Below are positions 24,711-36,584 of a stretch of DNA of 64,000 bases, piece after piece; the first letter of the stretch is position 1, and each line of letters opens with the position of its first letter. The stretch spans positions 1,560,001 through 1,624,000 of the forward strand of contig JAKZZE010000009.1 of assembly GCA_024220505.1 (NCBI GenBank), in the 5' to 3' direction. The notes under the pieces are model-generated. The model saw only the letters and a program-made list of their open reading frames with translations. It was not told the DNA's origin and did not search any database. The position numbers and the translations under genes were made by a program. Source of the DNA: Rhizopus arrhizus. Taxonomy: Eukaryota; Mucoromycota; Mucoromycetes; Mucorales; Rhizopodaceae.

Positions 24711-24718
24711 TATTTATA
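24711..24718 (-). promoter_or_regulatory. TATA box of the secreted protein gene
   Basis: TATAAATA on the minus strand, 41 bases before the start codon. The short spacing implies a very short leader. Confidence 0.5.
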
Positions 24719-26541
24719 AGAAAAACAGAAAACAATATCATTTATCAACGAAAGCTCAATGAAACGGATAAAATAGCTCACAACTAAAAGGAGTGTTTCC
24801 TTTATATACAGACATGGAGTCTTTTCATTGCACCAAAATTATACATAAATAACTAAGTGAGTAAATGCAAGAAATCGAAGTGCTGCCAAAATACTGAGAC
24901 GTATCCACAAATTTACTATACGTTTGTATAATAATCAAAAATTGATACGTTCCTGTTTTATACAAATTCTTGTATATACTAAAGTTATTTTGGGTCCAAA
25001 TAAACATGACTTTATTTAATCTTTTGTATTTAAGCTAAAAATGATCATAAGAAACAAGGAGTAAGTGATAGAGAGTTGTATTGATTACTTTTTTTTTCTT
25101 GTAAGCTCAGTTGCCTATAAAGTTTAGATAGTTTGAAACGCTCCTATATTTAATTATGTAACATATATTGGGAGTTTTATAGATGATGTGTTTTTTTTAA
25201 TTGATATTTTATCAGGTAGAAGTCTTAAGGTTTAATTTGTACATGGCTTATAAATCTCTATATACATAGGCATACTTTTAAATATATATGTACAGTGCCT
25301 TTAAAGCTTGTGCTAAATGGCACTATTCTCAAACATGGATCAACTAGACATGTAACGTCCATGGCACCAATAAAAACTTTTGCAAAGATAATATATCAGT
25401 TCATTCGTGTGCTTTCCACTTTTGTTCGAAGCATATCCATTAAAGGTTCTAGCTTAGTAACATCGTCTGCTGAATACGCGAGGCTGGTTTAATTTGTCTG
25501 TGACAAGCTTTAGATACCATTTTTGCATCCTTGACTCACTTTTCATTACGTATTTTAATTTTAGAAACATACAATTGCTAACATTAGAACCGTTACCGTT
25601 CTTCTCGTTTATCATCGTTTGATTAAGATGCCTAAAATTCTATATCCTTTTTTATGAACCACGGGCTCTCCGTAATATTTTATTGGAAACTGATTAATAG
25701 CAGTAAATAAATATTTTCATTTAAGGTAACCAGACAGTAGACCTTTGTACACATTATGAGTATAAGATGTTATCGGATTATAACAAATGCAACATTAAAT
25801 AGCTTTTTAAATTATAGATGCTGCTTTTATGACAACACATAAATAATACATATTTCGTTTGCACTTTTCTGCTTTTAACATGGTTACATAAAAGAATTAA
25901 TGACGATTCAATAAGCCATGGAAAACGGAATGAATCATATTGCGCATTTGAATATAAAGGAGACAAGTCCCTTTTATATTTTATGAAATTTAATTTACAG
26001 TATGAAATGGCTGAGAAAGTGCATGATAAAATAATGTTTTTCATACTTAGTTAATAGAGTTAATTCATCAATAGTTGTTGTGGATATTCGAAGCAGTGCG
26101 AATCGTTAGCAATAGATATGCTTATACTACTGAGACTTTATGAGCAGCTTCTGATATCTGGTGTAATACTGTTTGCACCTATAGAATACATAATTAGAGA
26201 GTAACAATATGTTTCCTATGTACTATAGCATATGAAACAAAAATAACTACGAAGGCTGATAAAAAGCATTAGCACTACAAAACACACAGGGAAAAGACGT
26301 AATATTAGTCCTTTCTAAATATTGGTTATGGCACTGTATTTCATAATTGCATATATAAGCTATATCTTATTCTTAGGTATCGAAAACTTAATTTTTAGTG
26401 CTGTCTGCGAAAATCCGTTGCATTTGATTTTAATAATGACAGGTATGTGTTCAATGGATTTTGCTTCAATTATCAGATTAAAGTCAGTACTCGCAACCAC
26501 GCCATGTACTACATCCATAATAATGCAAAGCGCAAGTTCGG
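24719..26541. other. intergenic stretch, no gene supported
   Basis: AT-rich, with only short open frames lacking recognisable features. It ends in a 20-nt A run (26,542-26,561) at the edge of the LINE fragment. Confidence 0.5.
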
Positions 26542-26561
26542 AAAAAAAAAAAAAAAAAAAA

Positions 26562-27330
26562 GGAGTATCAATTCATCAGAGAATGGTTCTCAAACATAAA
26601 ACCATAAATTTACCAGGGTCTGTTAGAATGCTTTTCTTGTGAATAGGTACTACTTGAGCCACTCGCCAACTTTCGGGGACATAGGACCATTTCCAGCATA
26701 ATTGGAATAATGCTAGCAAGATTGGTGCAAGGAGATGTTGAATAGGAAGAAGCATCTCGTTTTTTACATGGTCAACACCAGGAGCCTTGTTCGAAGGGAG
26801 CGATCGAATAGCTGATAGGATATCCGGCAATGCAATTGGACAAGCCAATTCAAATGGTAAGCTATCTGAACTGATTTCGTATCTTTGCATTTCCTGTATA
26901 GTTTCTCTAGAGAATATGCTTTCAAGATGTCTAGTCATTGTATCAGCTGAATGCTTGGGTCCTTCCATTGTTGAAAATGTTGGGCTTATTTTTTTTCGTT
27001 TCCGTGTACAACTGATTTTGGTAATTACTTTTGCATCTTGGCTGGAAAAATTAATTTTACCTGAGCACAAACTCATATTCAAAATATGCAGGCCTTCCTC
27101 TCTTGTTTCCTTCTCTTACGGCCCCACTGAACTCCAGATGATCTCTAATTATGTTTTATTACACTCAAATTCCAATAACATACCCCGCTCAAGTCTGATC
27201 AGTTCCAATTCATTGGTCATGGCTTTTATGCTCCATGGAAACATTATTGGATATGCCTTTATGAACAAGCTCCTTGGGACCTTTTCCAGGTACTGCAAAC
27301 CTTTCATGATGGATTTTCTTTTTGTCTAAT
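26562..27330 (-). pseudogene. LINE reverse-transcriptase fragment, truncated at both ends
   Basis: A minus-strand frame of 168 codons (27082-26576) carries the N-terminal reverse-transcriptase motifs of a LINE: LACPIALPDILSAIRSLPSNKAPGVDH (motif region split by a conserved Asn-Lys-Ala-Pro-Gly) and WRVAQVVPIHKK. A further in-frame piece with a stop lies upstream (to about 27,330). The fragment ends before the catalytic YxDD box and abuts a poly(A) run at 26,542-26,561 on the plus strand. It is a broken copy lying 185 bp before CWC22. It could be part of the same family as the LINE ends at 35-37 kb, but these do not overlap in sequence. Confidence 0.78.
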
Positions 27331-27514
27331 TCCGCACGATTTAAATAAAGTCACACTTTAATACAAAATACAGTGAAAGTGCAGCATTTATTTCAATATC
27401 AGTGCTAATTTAATTGGCAGAGATGTTTCATCTGTGACGTAACTTATCTTAAAACTGCGCCGTATTTTAAAGAAAAAAATATCACTCTTTTCCCTTACTC
27501 ACTCTTTCATACAA

Positions 27515-29462
27515 ATGACAAGCGAAGTAGGAACTATAGCCCGTGGCAACAAACCAAACGAGGTAGATGCTTTGATGTTAACGACACGTACCGGTGGTGC
27601 TTACATTCCACCTCATCGCTTGCGTCAAATGCAACAATCAATAACTGACAATAGCAGTGAAGCGTACCAACGAATCACTTGGGAAGCATTAAAAAAATCA
27701 ATCAATGGTCTTATAAACAAAGTCAACACATCCAATGTAAAAATGATTATACCTGAGCTCTTTGGTGAAAATCTTATCCGTGGAAGAGGATTGTATTGTA
27801 GAAGTATGATGAAAGCTCAAACTGCAAGTTTGCCTTTTACACCCGTATATGCTGCAGTTACAGCTGTTGTAAATACAAAATTACCTGCTGTAGGAGCACT
27901 GCTTTTGACTAGATTAGTAGTTCAATTTAGAAGAGCTTTTAGGCGCAATGACAAGGTAATCCTTTTTCGTTCTAAATGTACATCTTGCTGAAATTATGAT
28001 TTATTAGACTTCCTGTTTAGCAACCACTACCTTTATTGCTCACCTGACAAATCAACTTGTTGCCCACGAAATTCTTGCACTTCAAATTTTAGCACTTTTA
28101 CTTGAACGACCTACCGATGATTCAGTAGAAATTGCTGTTGGTTTTATGCGAGAAGTTGGTGCTCATTTAGCCAACGTTTCTCCAAAAGCAAACAATGCTA
28201 TTTATGAAAGATTCAGAGCAGTTTTGCACGAAGGTGAAATTGACAAGCGTATTCAATACATGATTGAAGTGTTATTCCAAGTTCGAAAAGATAAATATAA
28301 AGATAACCCTGCAGTCATTAAGGAGCTCGATTTAGTGGAAGAAGAAGATCAGATTACACACAATATTAGTTTAGATGACGACGATCTTGATGCCGAAGAT
28401 ATGTTGAATATATTCAAATATGACCCTGACTACACTGAAAATGAAGAAAAGTATAATGCTATAAAGTCTGAAATTTTAGGAGACGATGAATCCGAGGATG
28501 AAAGCGGTTCATCAGGTAGCGGCGAAAGTGAAAGTGAAGAAGAGTCAGATGAAGAAGAAGAATTAAAGGTTGTAGACGAGACAAATGCAGATATTATTGA
28601 GCTGCGCAGAAAGATTTATTTGACAGTTATGTCCAGTGTTAATTTTGAAGAAGCATGTCACAAATTGATGAAATTACATGTTCCAGAAGGACATGAGGTA
28701 AATAATAGAGTAAGCAACTTAAATTATATGGCTATTAATGCAATACAATAGATTGAGCTTTGTAACATGGTTATTGAATGTTGTTCTCAAGAACGTACTT
28801 ATCTCAAATATTATGGTTTAATGGCAGAACGCTTCTGTAAACTTAATCGCACCTGGGTAGACAACTTTGTGCATTGTTTTGAAGAAGTATACAATACCAT
28901 TCACCGTTATGAAACGAATCGACTCCGTAATATAGCCAAACTTTTTGCACATTTATTCAACACTGATGCGTTACCGTGGACATCATTTCAAATCATTAGA
29001 CTCACAGAAGAGGATACAACGTCAGCATCTCGTATTTTTGTAAAAATTCTCTTTCAAGAAATCAGTGAATTTCTTGGCCTCAAAGTTCTCAAAGAGCGTA
29101 TATTGGATCCTTTCATGCTCGAAAGCTTGTCTGGCATGTTTCCCAAAGACAATCCAAAGAACACTCGGTTTGCCATCAACTATTGGACAAGTATCGGCCT
29201 TGGTGCGTTGACAGAGGACTTACGTGAATGGTTAAGAAACGCACCAAAGCAAATAATGAAACGTCAATATAGTAGTGACAGCGACAGCAGTGATACTGAC
29301 AGCAGCGGTAGTAGCAGTGGCAGTGACAGTGGCAGTGACAGTAGCAGCGACAGTGATAGCGATGATAGTGACAGTAGCAGTGGTAGTAGTGATTCTCGTA
29401 GTAGTAGTGACAGAAGCAGAAGTAGAAGTAGAAGAAATAGATATAAGCGTCGCAGATCTTAA
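27515..29462 (+). CDS. CWC22: pre-mRNA splicing factor CWC22, 3 exons
   Basis: Spliceosome component that in animals recruits eIF4A3 and in yeast is needed for the first catalytic step. Exons: 27515-27955, 28008-28697, 28752-29462, giving 613 residues. The N-terminus has [11 protein letters not shown], then a MIF4G domain (about residues 45-230: [40 protein letters not shown]). An acidic Ser/Glu-rich linker (about 290-335) leads to an MA3 domain (about 345-460) with [22 protein letters not shown]. The C-terminus is first a Ser-Asp repeat and then an Arg-Ser tract. Fungal and animal Cwc22 share this domain order. Both introns were chosen by phase and restored MIF4G/MA3 continuity. Converges on RPL21, with 116 nt between stops. 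Confidence 0.95.
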
Positions 29463-29578
29463 AATTATCAAAAGATAAAAAAGGAAAAATAAAAGGCAAA
29501 TAAGCAATTCCTTATGCGCAAAATTGTCAAAAGACAAAAGTCTTTATTAATCTTTTTTCTATCAGAGAAACTGCTTCT

Positions 29579-30241
29579 TTAGATAAGAGTTTCATAAGGA
29601 ATGGGAGCAATGGTTTGAGGAACGTTGTTCTTGGTAGAGACGTGGCGAGCATCACGAGGTTGAGCGGGGAGTCTCTTAAGGTTGAAGGTGACTATAAAAC
29701 AAAAAAGTAGATCAGAAAAAACCATTCACTTCAAATATCAAAAAATAAAACCTACCACCAGCAGCCTTGGCTTCCTTCTTCTTTTGAGCATTGAGCTTAA
29801 CACGGTCCAAGAATTCTTGACGACACTTGGAGTGTCTAATGTGTTCAACACGGACATTAACACGCTTTTCAATGTAGCGGTTACCAACGACCTTGTGAAC
29901 GATGACACCAACGGAAGACTTGGTGACGTTGTAAATGATGCCAGTACGACTAAGAATTAAATATTAATATATTGATCCATCATTATAGTCTCGATGTATA
30001 TACCCGTGGTAGAACTTGTGGGGCATACCCTTCTGAACAGCAGCATTGGCCTTAATGTCGACAATGTCACCAACCTTGTAAGTCTTCAAGTAAGTAGAAA
30101 GGGGGATAACACCATGTTCTCTGAAGTTACGAGAGAACATGTGACGAGTACGAGCACGAACTAGACGTTAATTTTTAGTTTTGCTTTGTTGTTTTCCAGC
30201 ATAAATTAGCTTAAATACTTACGACCGAATGAGTGAGGCAT
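29579..30241 (-). CDS. RPL21: 60S ribosomal protein eL21, 4 exons
   Basis: Large-subunit ribosomal protein of 160 residues, exactly the usual length. Exons: 30241-30223 (19 nt), 30160-30004, 29949-29756, 29691-29579. The protein begins MPHSFG, continues [20 protein letters not shown], then [29 protein letters not shown], and ends with [12 protein letters not shown], all typical of eL21. Codon use is strongly biased toward C/G-ending codons compared with neighbours, as expected for a highly expressed gene. It is divergent from RPS9 across 238 bp. Confidence 0.97.
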
Positions 30242-30479
30242 CTTGTACGAAGTGGTATGAAAAGAGACCGAAAAAAATAGCAGCAAGGAAAAAAATTGTT
30301 AATATACCATTGAGAATAAAAAAAATTGCTGTGGCTTAGACACACATACTCTAGCAAAAAAGTTGTGGCTTATACTATTCGAGCCAATGAAACTGAATGA
30401 AAAAATTTTCTGTTTGCAATAAAGCAAAACCAAATCGAGGAATTATTATTTTCTTTCTCTTTAACTTTGCTTTTCAAGT
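30242..30479. promoter_or_regulatory. bidirectional ribosomal-protein promoter with repeated 9-mer
   Basis: The 238 bp between the start codons of RPL21 and RPS9 must drive both. TGTGGCTTA occurs twice in the same orientation, at 30330-30338 and 30364-30372, near the centre. Poly(A)/poly(T) tracts flank them. Function of the 9-mer is inference. Confidence 0.6.
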
Positions 30480-31055
30480 ATGACCGGTACCACCAGAAAC
30501 TACCACAAGACCTCCACCGTTCCTAAGCGTCCTTTCGAATCTGCTCGTCTCGACCAAGAACTCAAGTTGATTGGTGAGTTCGGTCTCAAGAACAAGAGAG
30601 AAATCTGGAGAGTTGGTTTCACTCTTTCCAAGATTCGTCGTGCTGCTCGTGAACTTTTAAAGTTGGATGAAAAGGACCCTCGTCGTCTCTTTGAAGGTAA
30701 TGCCTTGATTCGTCGTCTTGTCCGTATTGGTGTCCTTGACGAAACTCGCATGAAGCTCGATTACGTTCTTGCTCTCAAGATTGAAGATTTCTTGGAACGT
30801 CGTCTCCAAACCCAAGTTTTCAAGTTGGGTCTTGCCAAGTCTATTCACCACGCTCGTGTCTTGATCCGTCAACGTCACATTCGTGTTGGTAAGCAAATTG
30901 TCAACGTTCCTTCTTTCATTGTTCGTTTGGACTCTCAAAAGCACATTGATTTCGCTTTGACCTCTCCCTACGGTGGTGGCCGTGCTGGTCGTGTCAAGAG
31001 AAAGAGAGCTGCTGCTGGTAGCGGTGAAGCTGCTGAAGAAGATGATGAAGAGTAA
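30480..31055 (+). CDS. RPS9: 40S ribosomal protein uS4 (S9e), intronless
   Basis: Small-subunit ribosomal protein of 191 residues that helps in early 40S assembly and decoding fidelity. The protein starts [20 protein letters not shown], has [20 protein letters not shown] and the S4 RNA-binding domain (about residues 105-170) with [20 protein letters not shown] and [19 protein letters not shown]. The C-terminus is basic and then acidic (AEEDDEE). No intron is needed, unlike most genes here, and codon use is strongly biased. Start chosen as the first ATG after a pyrimidine-rich leader; the residues before RNYHKTS differ between species. Confidence 0.97.
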   Translation: MTGTTRNYHKTSTVPKRPFESARLDQELKLIGEFGLKNKREIWRVGFTLSKIRRAARELLKLDEKDPRRLFEGNALIRRLVRIGVLDETRMKLDYVLALKIEDFLERRLQTQVFKLGLAKSIHHARVLIRQRHIRVGKQIVNVPSFIVRLDSQKHIDFALTSPYGGGRAGRVKRKRAAAGSGEAAEEDDEE

Positions 31056-32357
31056 ACTCATGGTCCTCTGCTGCCTTTCTGATATGAACCTTTGCAAATA
31101 AAATACAATGATGTTTTAAAAATCATGCTGATTTTTTATAAAAACATCTCAATTGCAAAGCACCTGTTATTATCCTGTTATTAAAATGGTGTTTAATAAC
31201 TGGATATTACAGTATCATATAAAGCTCTCTTGTCATTCCTCCCGTGTGTATATGGTTATACATATTATCTAGGCTTTCTAGCTTTTGCTGAGGCTTTTAC
31301 TAGAAAAGGGGATTTTGTGTATACCTGTTCATGATGCCCCTTTGTGTTATTGCAGTCATGTAGAAATTAATTTTCATTGACACAATCTCACATGCACGGA
31401 AGTTGGATGAAATAGGACTTTATTGCAATTGGGATGATGATTAATTTATGTGTTTTAGTCACTTACAGAAGATAAGAACTGTTCACTTTCTATTCATTTC
31501 TTTAAGCTTTTTCTCAATACGTAGAGCCACTCATACTTTTTTCCAAGGAGTAGCGATTTCAAAGACCATAAGCAGCCAGATACTTAAACTATTCATCAAT
31601 TCTTATGCTGTCAGCATGAGTCTAAAGGTGGATGAAAGTTTTTTGATGATATATATACAAGGATTTTGGTTACAATCTGGTGATATCATATATTATATTC
31701 AAAGATCTTTGATAGTTATATCATATGCTGAAGTTGTCATCTGATGGATTTGAGCGATATAAAATATCTACAGTGGTACCAGTATTTGATAAAATAACCT
31801 TTGAATTATGATTTATCCAACATAAAAGAACAATTTCAATGTAAATGTTTCAATTTCATGAACAGTTCGAGTTAGAAACGTTGGATATGAATCTGTAATT
31901 GTCATGAAAAATAACAGATTTCTACATGGTGTGTTGATTATCTTTTTGCTTGTATTGTTTATCATATTGATTAATTTTTAGTAAATGTAAGAAAGCAGAA
32001 TTATGTTTTTGAATATATAATGGAATATACTAGCATTTCTATGGAATCAACTAAAGAACGAGTTCGATAAATAAGTTTATCGTTCATTGGTACAAAAGGA
32101 TCGACTTGTTAAGAATACTGTCATTTATAAGGATATATTCAATCTAACAGCAACTCTTTAAAGGTAGAATTAAGCCTAAGAGGGTCTTAGGTGCACCCTT
32201 GGCTAGAGCTACTCTTCGTAAATAGAATTAAATATACAAGTAACATATGAGTTGATTAGCTAAACAAACGACAGTTGAAAAAGCAAACAATAAAATAAAT
32301 TGGGGTTTCAATAATTTATGATCAAACCATTGTAAATAATATAAAATATATACAAGC
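31056..32357. other. 1.3-kb intergenic stretch, nothing recognised
   Basis: Open frames are short and without features. A TA-CAGTG site lies near 31,770 but has no matching end nearby. Confidence 0.5.
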
Positions 32358-33492
32358 CTATAATTTTCTAAATTTGCCTTGAAGCCATACACGATACATC
32401 TTTAATTTGCGCATACGGTTAACAATCAATCTACGATCTACAGCGTTCTGTTCAATATCAAAAAGTGCCTTTCCTTCCTCTTCCCCTTCTTTCTTGCCAA
32501 ACATGTTTGCAATTTCCTCTGATGTAAAGAAATACACACGAGTACCGTCACCACGAATGTAGAAATTTTCCTTTAACAAGCGGTTCTTTTTGAATCTTAA
32601 TTGTGCAAGATCGAAGCGACCATAATCACGAAACAAAACTAGTCCTCCAGGTTTTAGCATCTACATATTAGATTGTGTTATTTCATTGATATAAATCCCT
32701 TTTTATGCTAAACATACTTTGTGAATATTTTTAATGGCTTGTTCCCATTGCTCCGGGGCTAAAGCAGAGAGTACAAATACCAATACGATTATATCAAGCG
32801 ATTCAGGTTCAATCTCACTTGGTATATCACTGCTTGAAAGATCCCATACAAATGCTAATGACCTTGAGGTATCATAATTCCTATTGCTTTGAACAACCTC
32901 TACTGCTGTTTTTGAATAGTCAGCAGCATAAACAAATAGCTCTGGATTTTCGCATTGATCCAATAAAGGAAACATAGTATTTCCTGCACCACACCCAATT
33001 TCAAATACTCTTTTCTTTCCGGCACCAGCTTCACTCGTTGAGAAAAGCTCGGGGAATTCAATTCTCAACCAATTGCGATCCTTAAAGAACTTGTTTTCAT
33101 TTTTCTGATAAAATTTGTTCCAATATTCTGCAGGATTTTTATGGTACTGTTCTAACTAACTAGTTGGCACTTTTTTATACACAATATGTTCTTTAAACCT
33201 ACCTTGTTCTTCTTCAGGTACTGGGCATTCAAGTTGTTCCAAAACTTTTTTTTTGGCCATTTTTTCTTGCTCTTCATCCCACTCTACATGGTCCCTACAA
33301 TGAAAAAAGAAGTTTCTTTAGCTGCTAAATTGCTTTCAATTATTGTATCCAACACTACCATGCATTGTGGCTAAAAACGTCATTATCCTGTTTTAAAAGT
33401 CGAGAACCAAATTTTGAAGACGCTTCTGCATCATCTACTTCCAATACAGATGATGTTCTTTTTTTGCCTGAATCAATAACTGTTTCTTCCAT
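32358..33492 (-). CDS. TRM140: tRNA N3-methylcytidine methyltransferase (Trm140/METTL2 type), 4 exons
   Basis: SAM-dependent enzyme expected to make m3C at position 32 of some tRNAs. Exons: 33492-33359, 33294-33203, 33151-32718, 32660-32358, giving 320 residues. After a charged N-terminus with [13 protein letters not shown] come [11 protein letters not shown] and [16 protein letters not shown], which resembles METTL2 more than METTL6. The Rossmann fold has motif [26 protein letters not shown], then [12 protein letters not shown] and [16 protein letters not shown], with [13 protein letters not shown] after it. Yeast Trm140 carries an actin-binding extension, which is absent here. The Thr versus Ser tRNA preference cannot be read from sequence. 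Confidence 0.9.
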
Positions 33493-34607
33493 GTTATTAT
33501 AATCAATTTGAGTCGAATCAAGAAAAAAGTATCACTCTGCTGATGCGCAAAGCTGCATATGGAAAGAGAGAGCATAGGAGAAGCAGTCCGACTTATGTGG
33601 CTTGAGCTTCGACAGTAACCGAGTTTACCAAGCTCTTTATTTTTTACTTGAATTATTTTCCTTTTCCTATTACTTGTCTTTATATATCTTCGCATTAATA
33701 TTTTTATTTGTAATCTTAACTTGAGAAGGGTTTGTCTGTATTTGTTTGACTGATCTAATATGGGTAAACATAATTGTAAATTATGCTATAAAGCTTGATC
33801 AGCTCACTCATCAGTACAAGGTGCATCTATGATCTAACAACGAATTACCTAATAAAGAAGAGACACACTTTAACAGCAACTATCTTATTATACGAATTTT
33901 TTGCCGTATTAGAATTAAAGCCCAATGGTAGACACTTAAGCTATATTGAGATAGTAAGAGGACCTAAATTTGAACAGGCTCGATTAAAGAGCTATCAACT
34001 TTTTTTATCAATGAACTCGGACATATGCACATTAAGTAGCTTAGTAACGATAACCCAATATAAAGGGTCCTCGAAAAGCATATTCTCTTCTTGTTGTCTA
34101 GGTTTCATATCCGTAGCTAATAATTAGTCAAGAGCAATAAAAGTTTTGTCTTACAACAATCGTGTACCCAAAAATTAATGATCAAAAAGCATAAGACTTA
34201 GACTTTTACAATATAAACAGAATGTAAACCATAAGGAATTCAGTGTCATGATCGATAAACTAAAGGTAAACCAATGGGCAGCGTTAAGCTTAAAATAGCT
34301 CTCCCCAAAGATCGCGTCTCAAGAAAGCATAAATAGCCTCTCTTATTTCACGTTTATTTGTTGTTTGTCTAACTTTTGAAATAAAAGGTATTTCAAAATA
34401 GTTGTTATTGTTGGTGTTTTCCCTGTTTCTTGAGTGTTAGATTGCAACAGACTTTCTTTTATTTCGTTGATAATTTGCATCTCGACATGAAAATCCTAGC
34501 AACTGCTCCAGGCTCTTCACGAGCCGATGGTAATCGGAATCAACTATTTCGTTTGCAAATGAAAGCTCTATCAATAATAACCCTTATGATTTGTTGATGT
34601 TTTCTAT

Positions 34608-34608
<1 letters not shown>
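33493..34608. other. intergenic stretch, no gene supported
   Basis: Short frames only. It leads into two long A runs (34,609-34,638 and 34,760-34,788) and the LINE-rich block. Confidence 0.5.
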
Positions 34609-34640
<32 letters not shown>

Positions 34641-34759
34641 AATAAATAAAATACTATCTTTATTTATTTATTATATTACTGAAGGGAATTTACAAGGTGT
34701 TGAGGATTGGTCGTTAAACCTGCATGGTCTTGTCAGCAATGCACCTCAACATGTCTACC

Positions 34760-34788
<29 letters not shown>
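34609..34788. repeat. two poly(A) runs (30 and 29 nt)
   Basis: A runs occupy 34609-34638 and 34760-34788; the first is followed by TAAATAAATAAA. Both are on the same strand, 121 bp apart, in a block of retroelement fragments. Confidence 0.85.
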
Positions 34789-34791
<3 letters not shown>

Positions 34792-35003
34792 GGGGAATAC
34801 CTATTTACCTAGCGATTACCTTGTATGTCCCTGTCAGCACCAAGTTTTCAAACGTGCACACATTGATCGCAAGAGGCTGGCAAGCTTTCCAAGTGTTTCA
34901 AATGTGTTTGACTTTCTAACATATCCGAGGACGATATATCCAGCAGTCTTAAGGCGAACGATTTCGTTTTAATTTTTTGGCACTAGGGTTGGTATTTTTA
35001 ACT
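34789..35003 (+). other. possible LINE C-terminal remnant, weak
   Basis: One frame gives CPCQHQVFKRAHIDRKRL and then VSNVFDFLTYPR, which loosely resembles the Cys/His and SFLL segments of the LINE tail at 35,200-35,320. Evidence is thin. Confidence 0.25.
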
Positions 35004-35652
35004 GTATTATCGACAGAACATGCAACAGCGCCTCCAACAACGAATGAACGGTTATGGATCAAAGCTCCTCTCGCAGTGCCGTCCAAAATTATCTATTGAA
35101 CCAATCCTCTGGATACCCATGACCCATCAAGAGCGTAGTCGCTGTATTCGTTGGCGCCTTGGCTGGTTGCCTGGAGGGAAACCACGTCAATGTCTCATAC
35201 ATCCTACTTGTATGCTCACTCGTTCACACGTCATTACATGCCGTCAGATACATCAACGACTATGCCTCCCAATCTCCATCTCGGATCCTCTGTCTTTCCT
35301 TCTCAATAAGCTTCCCACAAGTCCTCGCGTCTCCCAAAGGTATGCTGACTCTTGGCGGTTTTTTTGGCCGACTATCTGTTCCATTCTCTTTGAAATAGAC
35401 CAACTTCAACACGACTGCTTCCCCCAGGAAACCAACTCATCGGGTGAACGTTTTCTTCGTTGGCTCGATGGTAACAAATAATCCTTAGCCTCATTTGCCT
35501 TTATTCTTATCACACTTTTTTTACCCTTGTTCCCAAAGGGGTTTTTTAGATTCTTTTACAAACCTTCTGACCTCGTCCGGGCGGTCTTTCATTGCGCCCA
35601 AAAGGACGTTTAATTGAATAAAATCCGTTATTTTAATCGTATTATCGACAGA
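35004..35652. repeat. 14-bp direct repeats flanking a LINE insertion (target site duplication)
   Basis: GTATTATCGACAGA is present at 35004-35017 and again at 35639-35652. Similarity continues for a few bases upstream (T-rich). It brackets the LINE tail exactly, as expected for target-primed insertion. Confidence 0.75.
35018..35638 (+). mobile_element. 5'-truncated LINE, C-terminal ORF2 part plus 3' UTR
   Basis: The open frame 35020-35481 reads into a LINE C-terminus: CRPKLSIEPILWIPMTHQER, RCIRWRLGWLPGG, CLIHPTCMLTRSHVITC (a Cys/His motif), SDPLSFLLNKLP and ILFEIDQLQHD. It stops at GNK. A 157-bp non-coding tail follows with CCCAAAGGGGTTTTT and GTCCGGGCGG, and ends near AATAAAATCC without a long poly(A). 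The 5' end lacks the reverse transcriptase. Frame is intact over 153 codons, which suggests a fairly recent insertion. Confidence 0.8.
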
Positions 35653-35661
35653 TATATTAAA

Positions 35662-36235
35662 CTAATAATGAATGGATGACTGTGCATGAAAAACGTAAAT
35701 TGAGCTTACAAAGGTACACCGATTTCGAAACAGAGACCTCATTGTCTGGTGATTACCAGTATTGCTTTTCTTTCGATTTGCCGAAACATTTAGGGATTCA
35801 AGATGGTATTCAGAGCACCACTTGCCAAAGGATGACACTGATTTGTATTCATATAAATTTGAATATTGCCAAATTGTACTTAATACTTGTTTTATATTGA
35901 CATCTTGATTAGTGTACACTTCGCTGCTGTATGAATCATTAGCAATGTGCATCGTATTTAGGAATTGAATAATCTGAGCTTGTGTCTCTAAACAACTAGG
36001 ACAAACAGGTGCACACATGTGCAAATGACAAGTTAATAATGATATTAATTAATTTGCAAGTGTTTAGTACCAGTTTAAGTTCACTAAGTACCTGATCACC
36101 TTCTTTGGATAACGATTGGATGCATATGCATCTATAATATCTCAAGGAATTATTGTAAATACGTGTTTTATACATTAGGACAAGCTCACTATGATTATCG
36201 AGATAACAAAATCTCAACGTCCTCATAACCCTCAC
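35662..36235 (-). pseudogene. unrecognised Cys-rich frame, possibly FLYWCH/MULE-like remnant
   Basis: Two minus-strand frames can be joined by an intron-like gap (GGTGATCAG before GTACTT, acceptor TCCTAG before TTGTTTAG; about 36,087-35,999). The upstream part has RTLRFCYLDNHSEL and YNNSLRYYRCICIQ; the downstream part is CLETQAQIIQFLNTMH and further polar sequence. The Phe-Tyr-Tyr-Arg-Cys spacing recalls FLYWCH zinc fingers of Mutator-type elements. This is only a hint; it may be a real two-exon gene or a dead element. Confidence 0.2.
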
Positions 36236-36424
36236 TTTTTTGTCTGCATCTGGCTATATTATCAGTATTGTAGTTCATGCAATAAAGCATGCCTAGAGCT
36301 TGCCCTTTTGTTACTGTACTCATGCCAACTGAAACGAAAAAAGCCAGAGTGGACTGAGTTGAAAATAAGGTGGCCAGCCAATGCTGACTTCTTTGGCTCT
36401 GTAAAAAAAAATTACATATTCATT

Positions 36425-36561
36425 TTTGAATGCCTGTAAAATAAAATTAAAACAGGAAAAAGAAAGAAAAGAAAAAATTCAAGGAGTTATTGTTTTTTAT
36501 ACAAAAAATAAAAAATGCCAAGAATTTTTATATGGTTCACAAAATGTGACCATGACTTTAT
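36425..36561. repeat. dispersed repeat of unknown type, copy B
   Basis: Partner of 953-1117, with the same landmarks in the same order and orientation. It lies just past the 3' end of the minus-strand LINE and is not obviously part of it, because the LINE tail at 35,638 ends without this sequence. Confidence 0.7.
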
Positions 36562-36584
36562 TTTGTTTAAACATAATCTTTTAT

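Noticed and set aside
25289..26336. TACAGTGCC at the left and its reverse complement at the right, as possible mariner/MITE ends
   Set aside because: Only nine bases match and the sequences diverge at once; too weak in AT-rich DNA to claim an element.
29176..29537. Minus-strand and shifted frames rich in Thr, Tyr, His or Val
   Set aside because: They are shadows of the Ser-Asp and Arg-Ser repeat at the CWC22 C-terminus.
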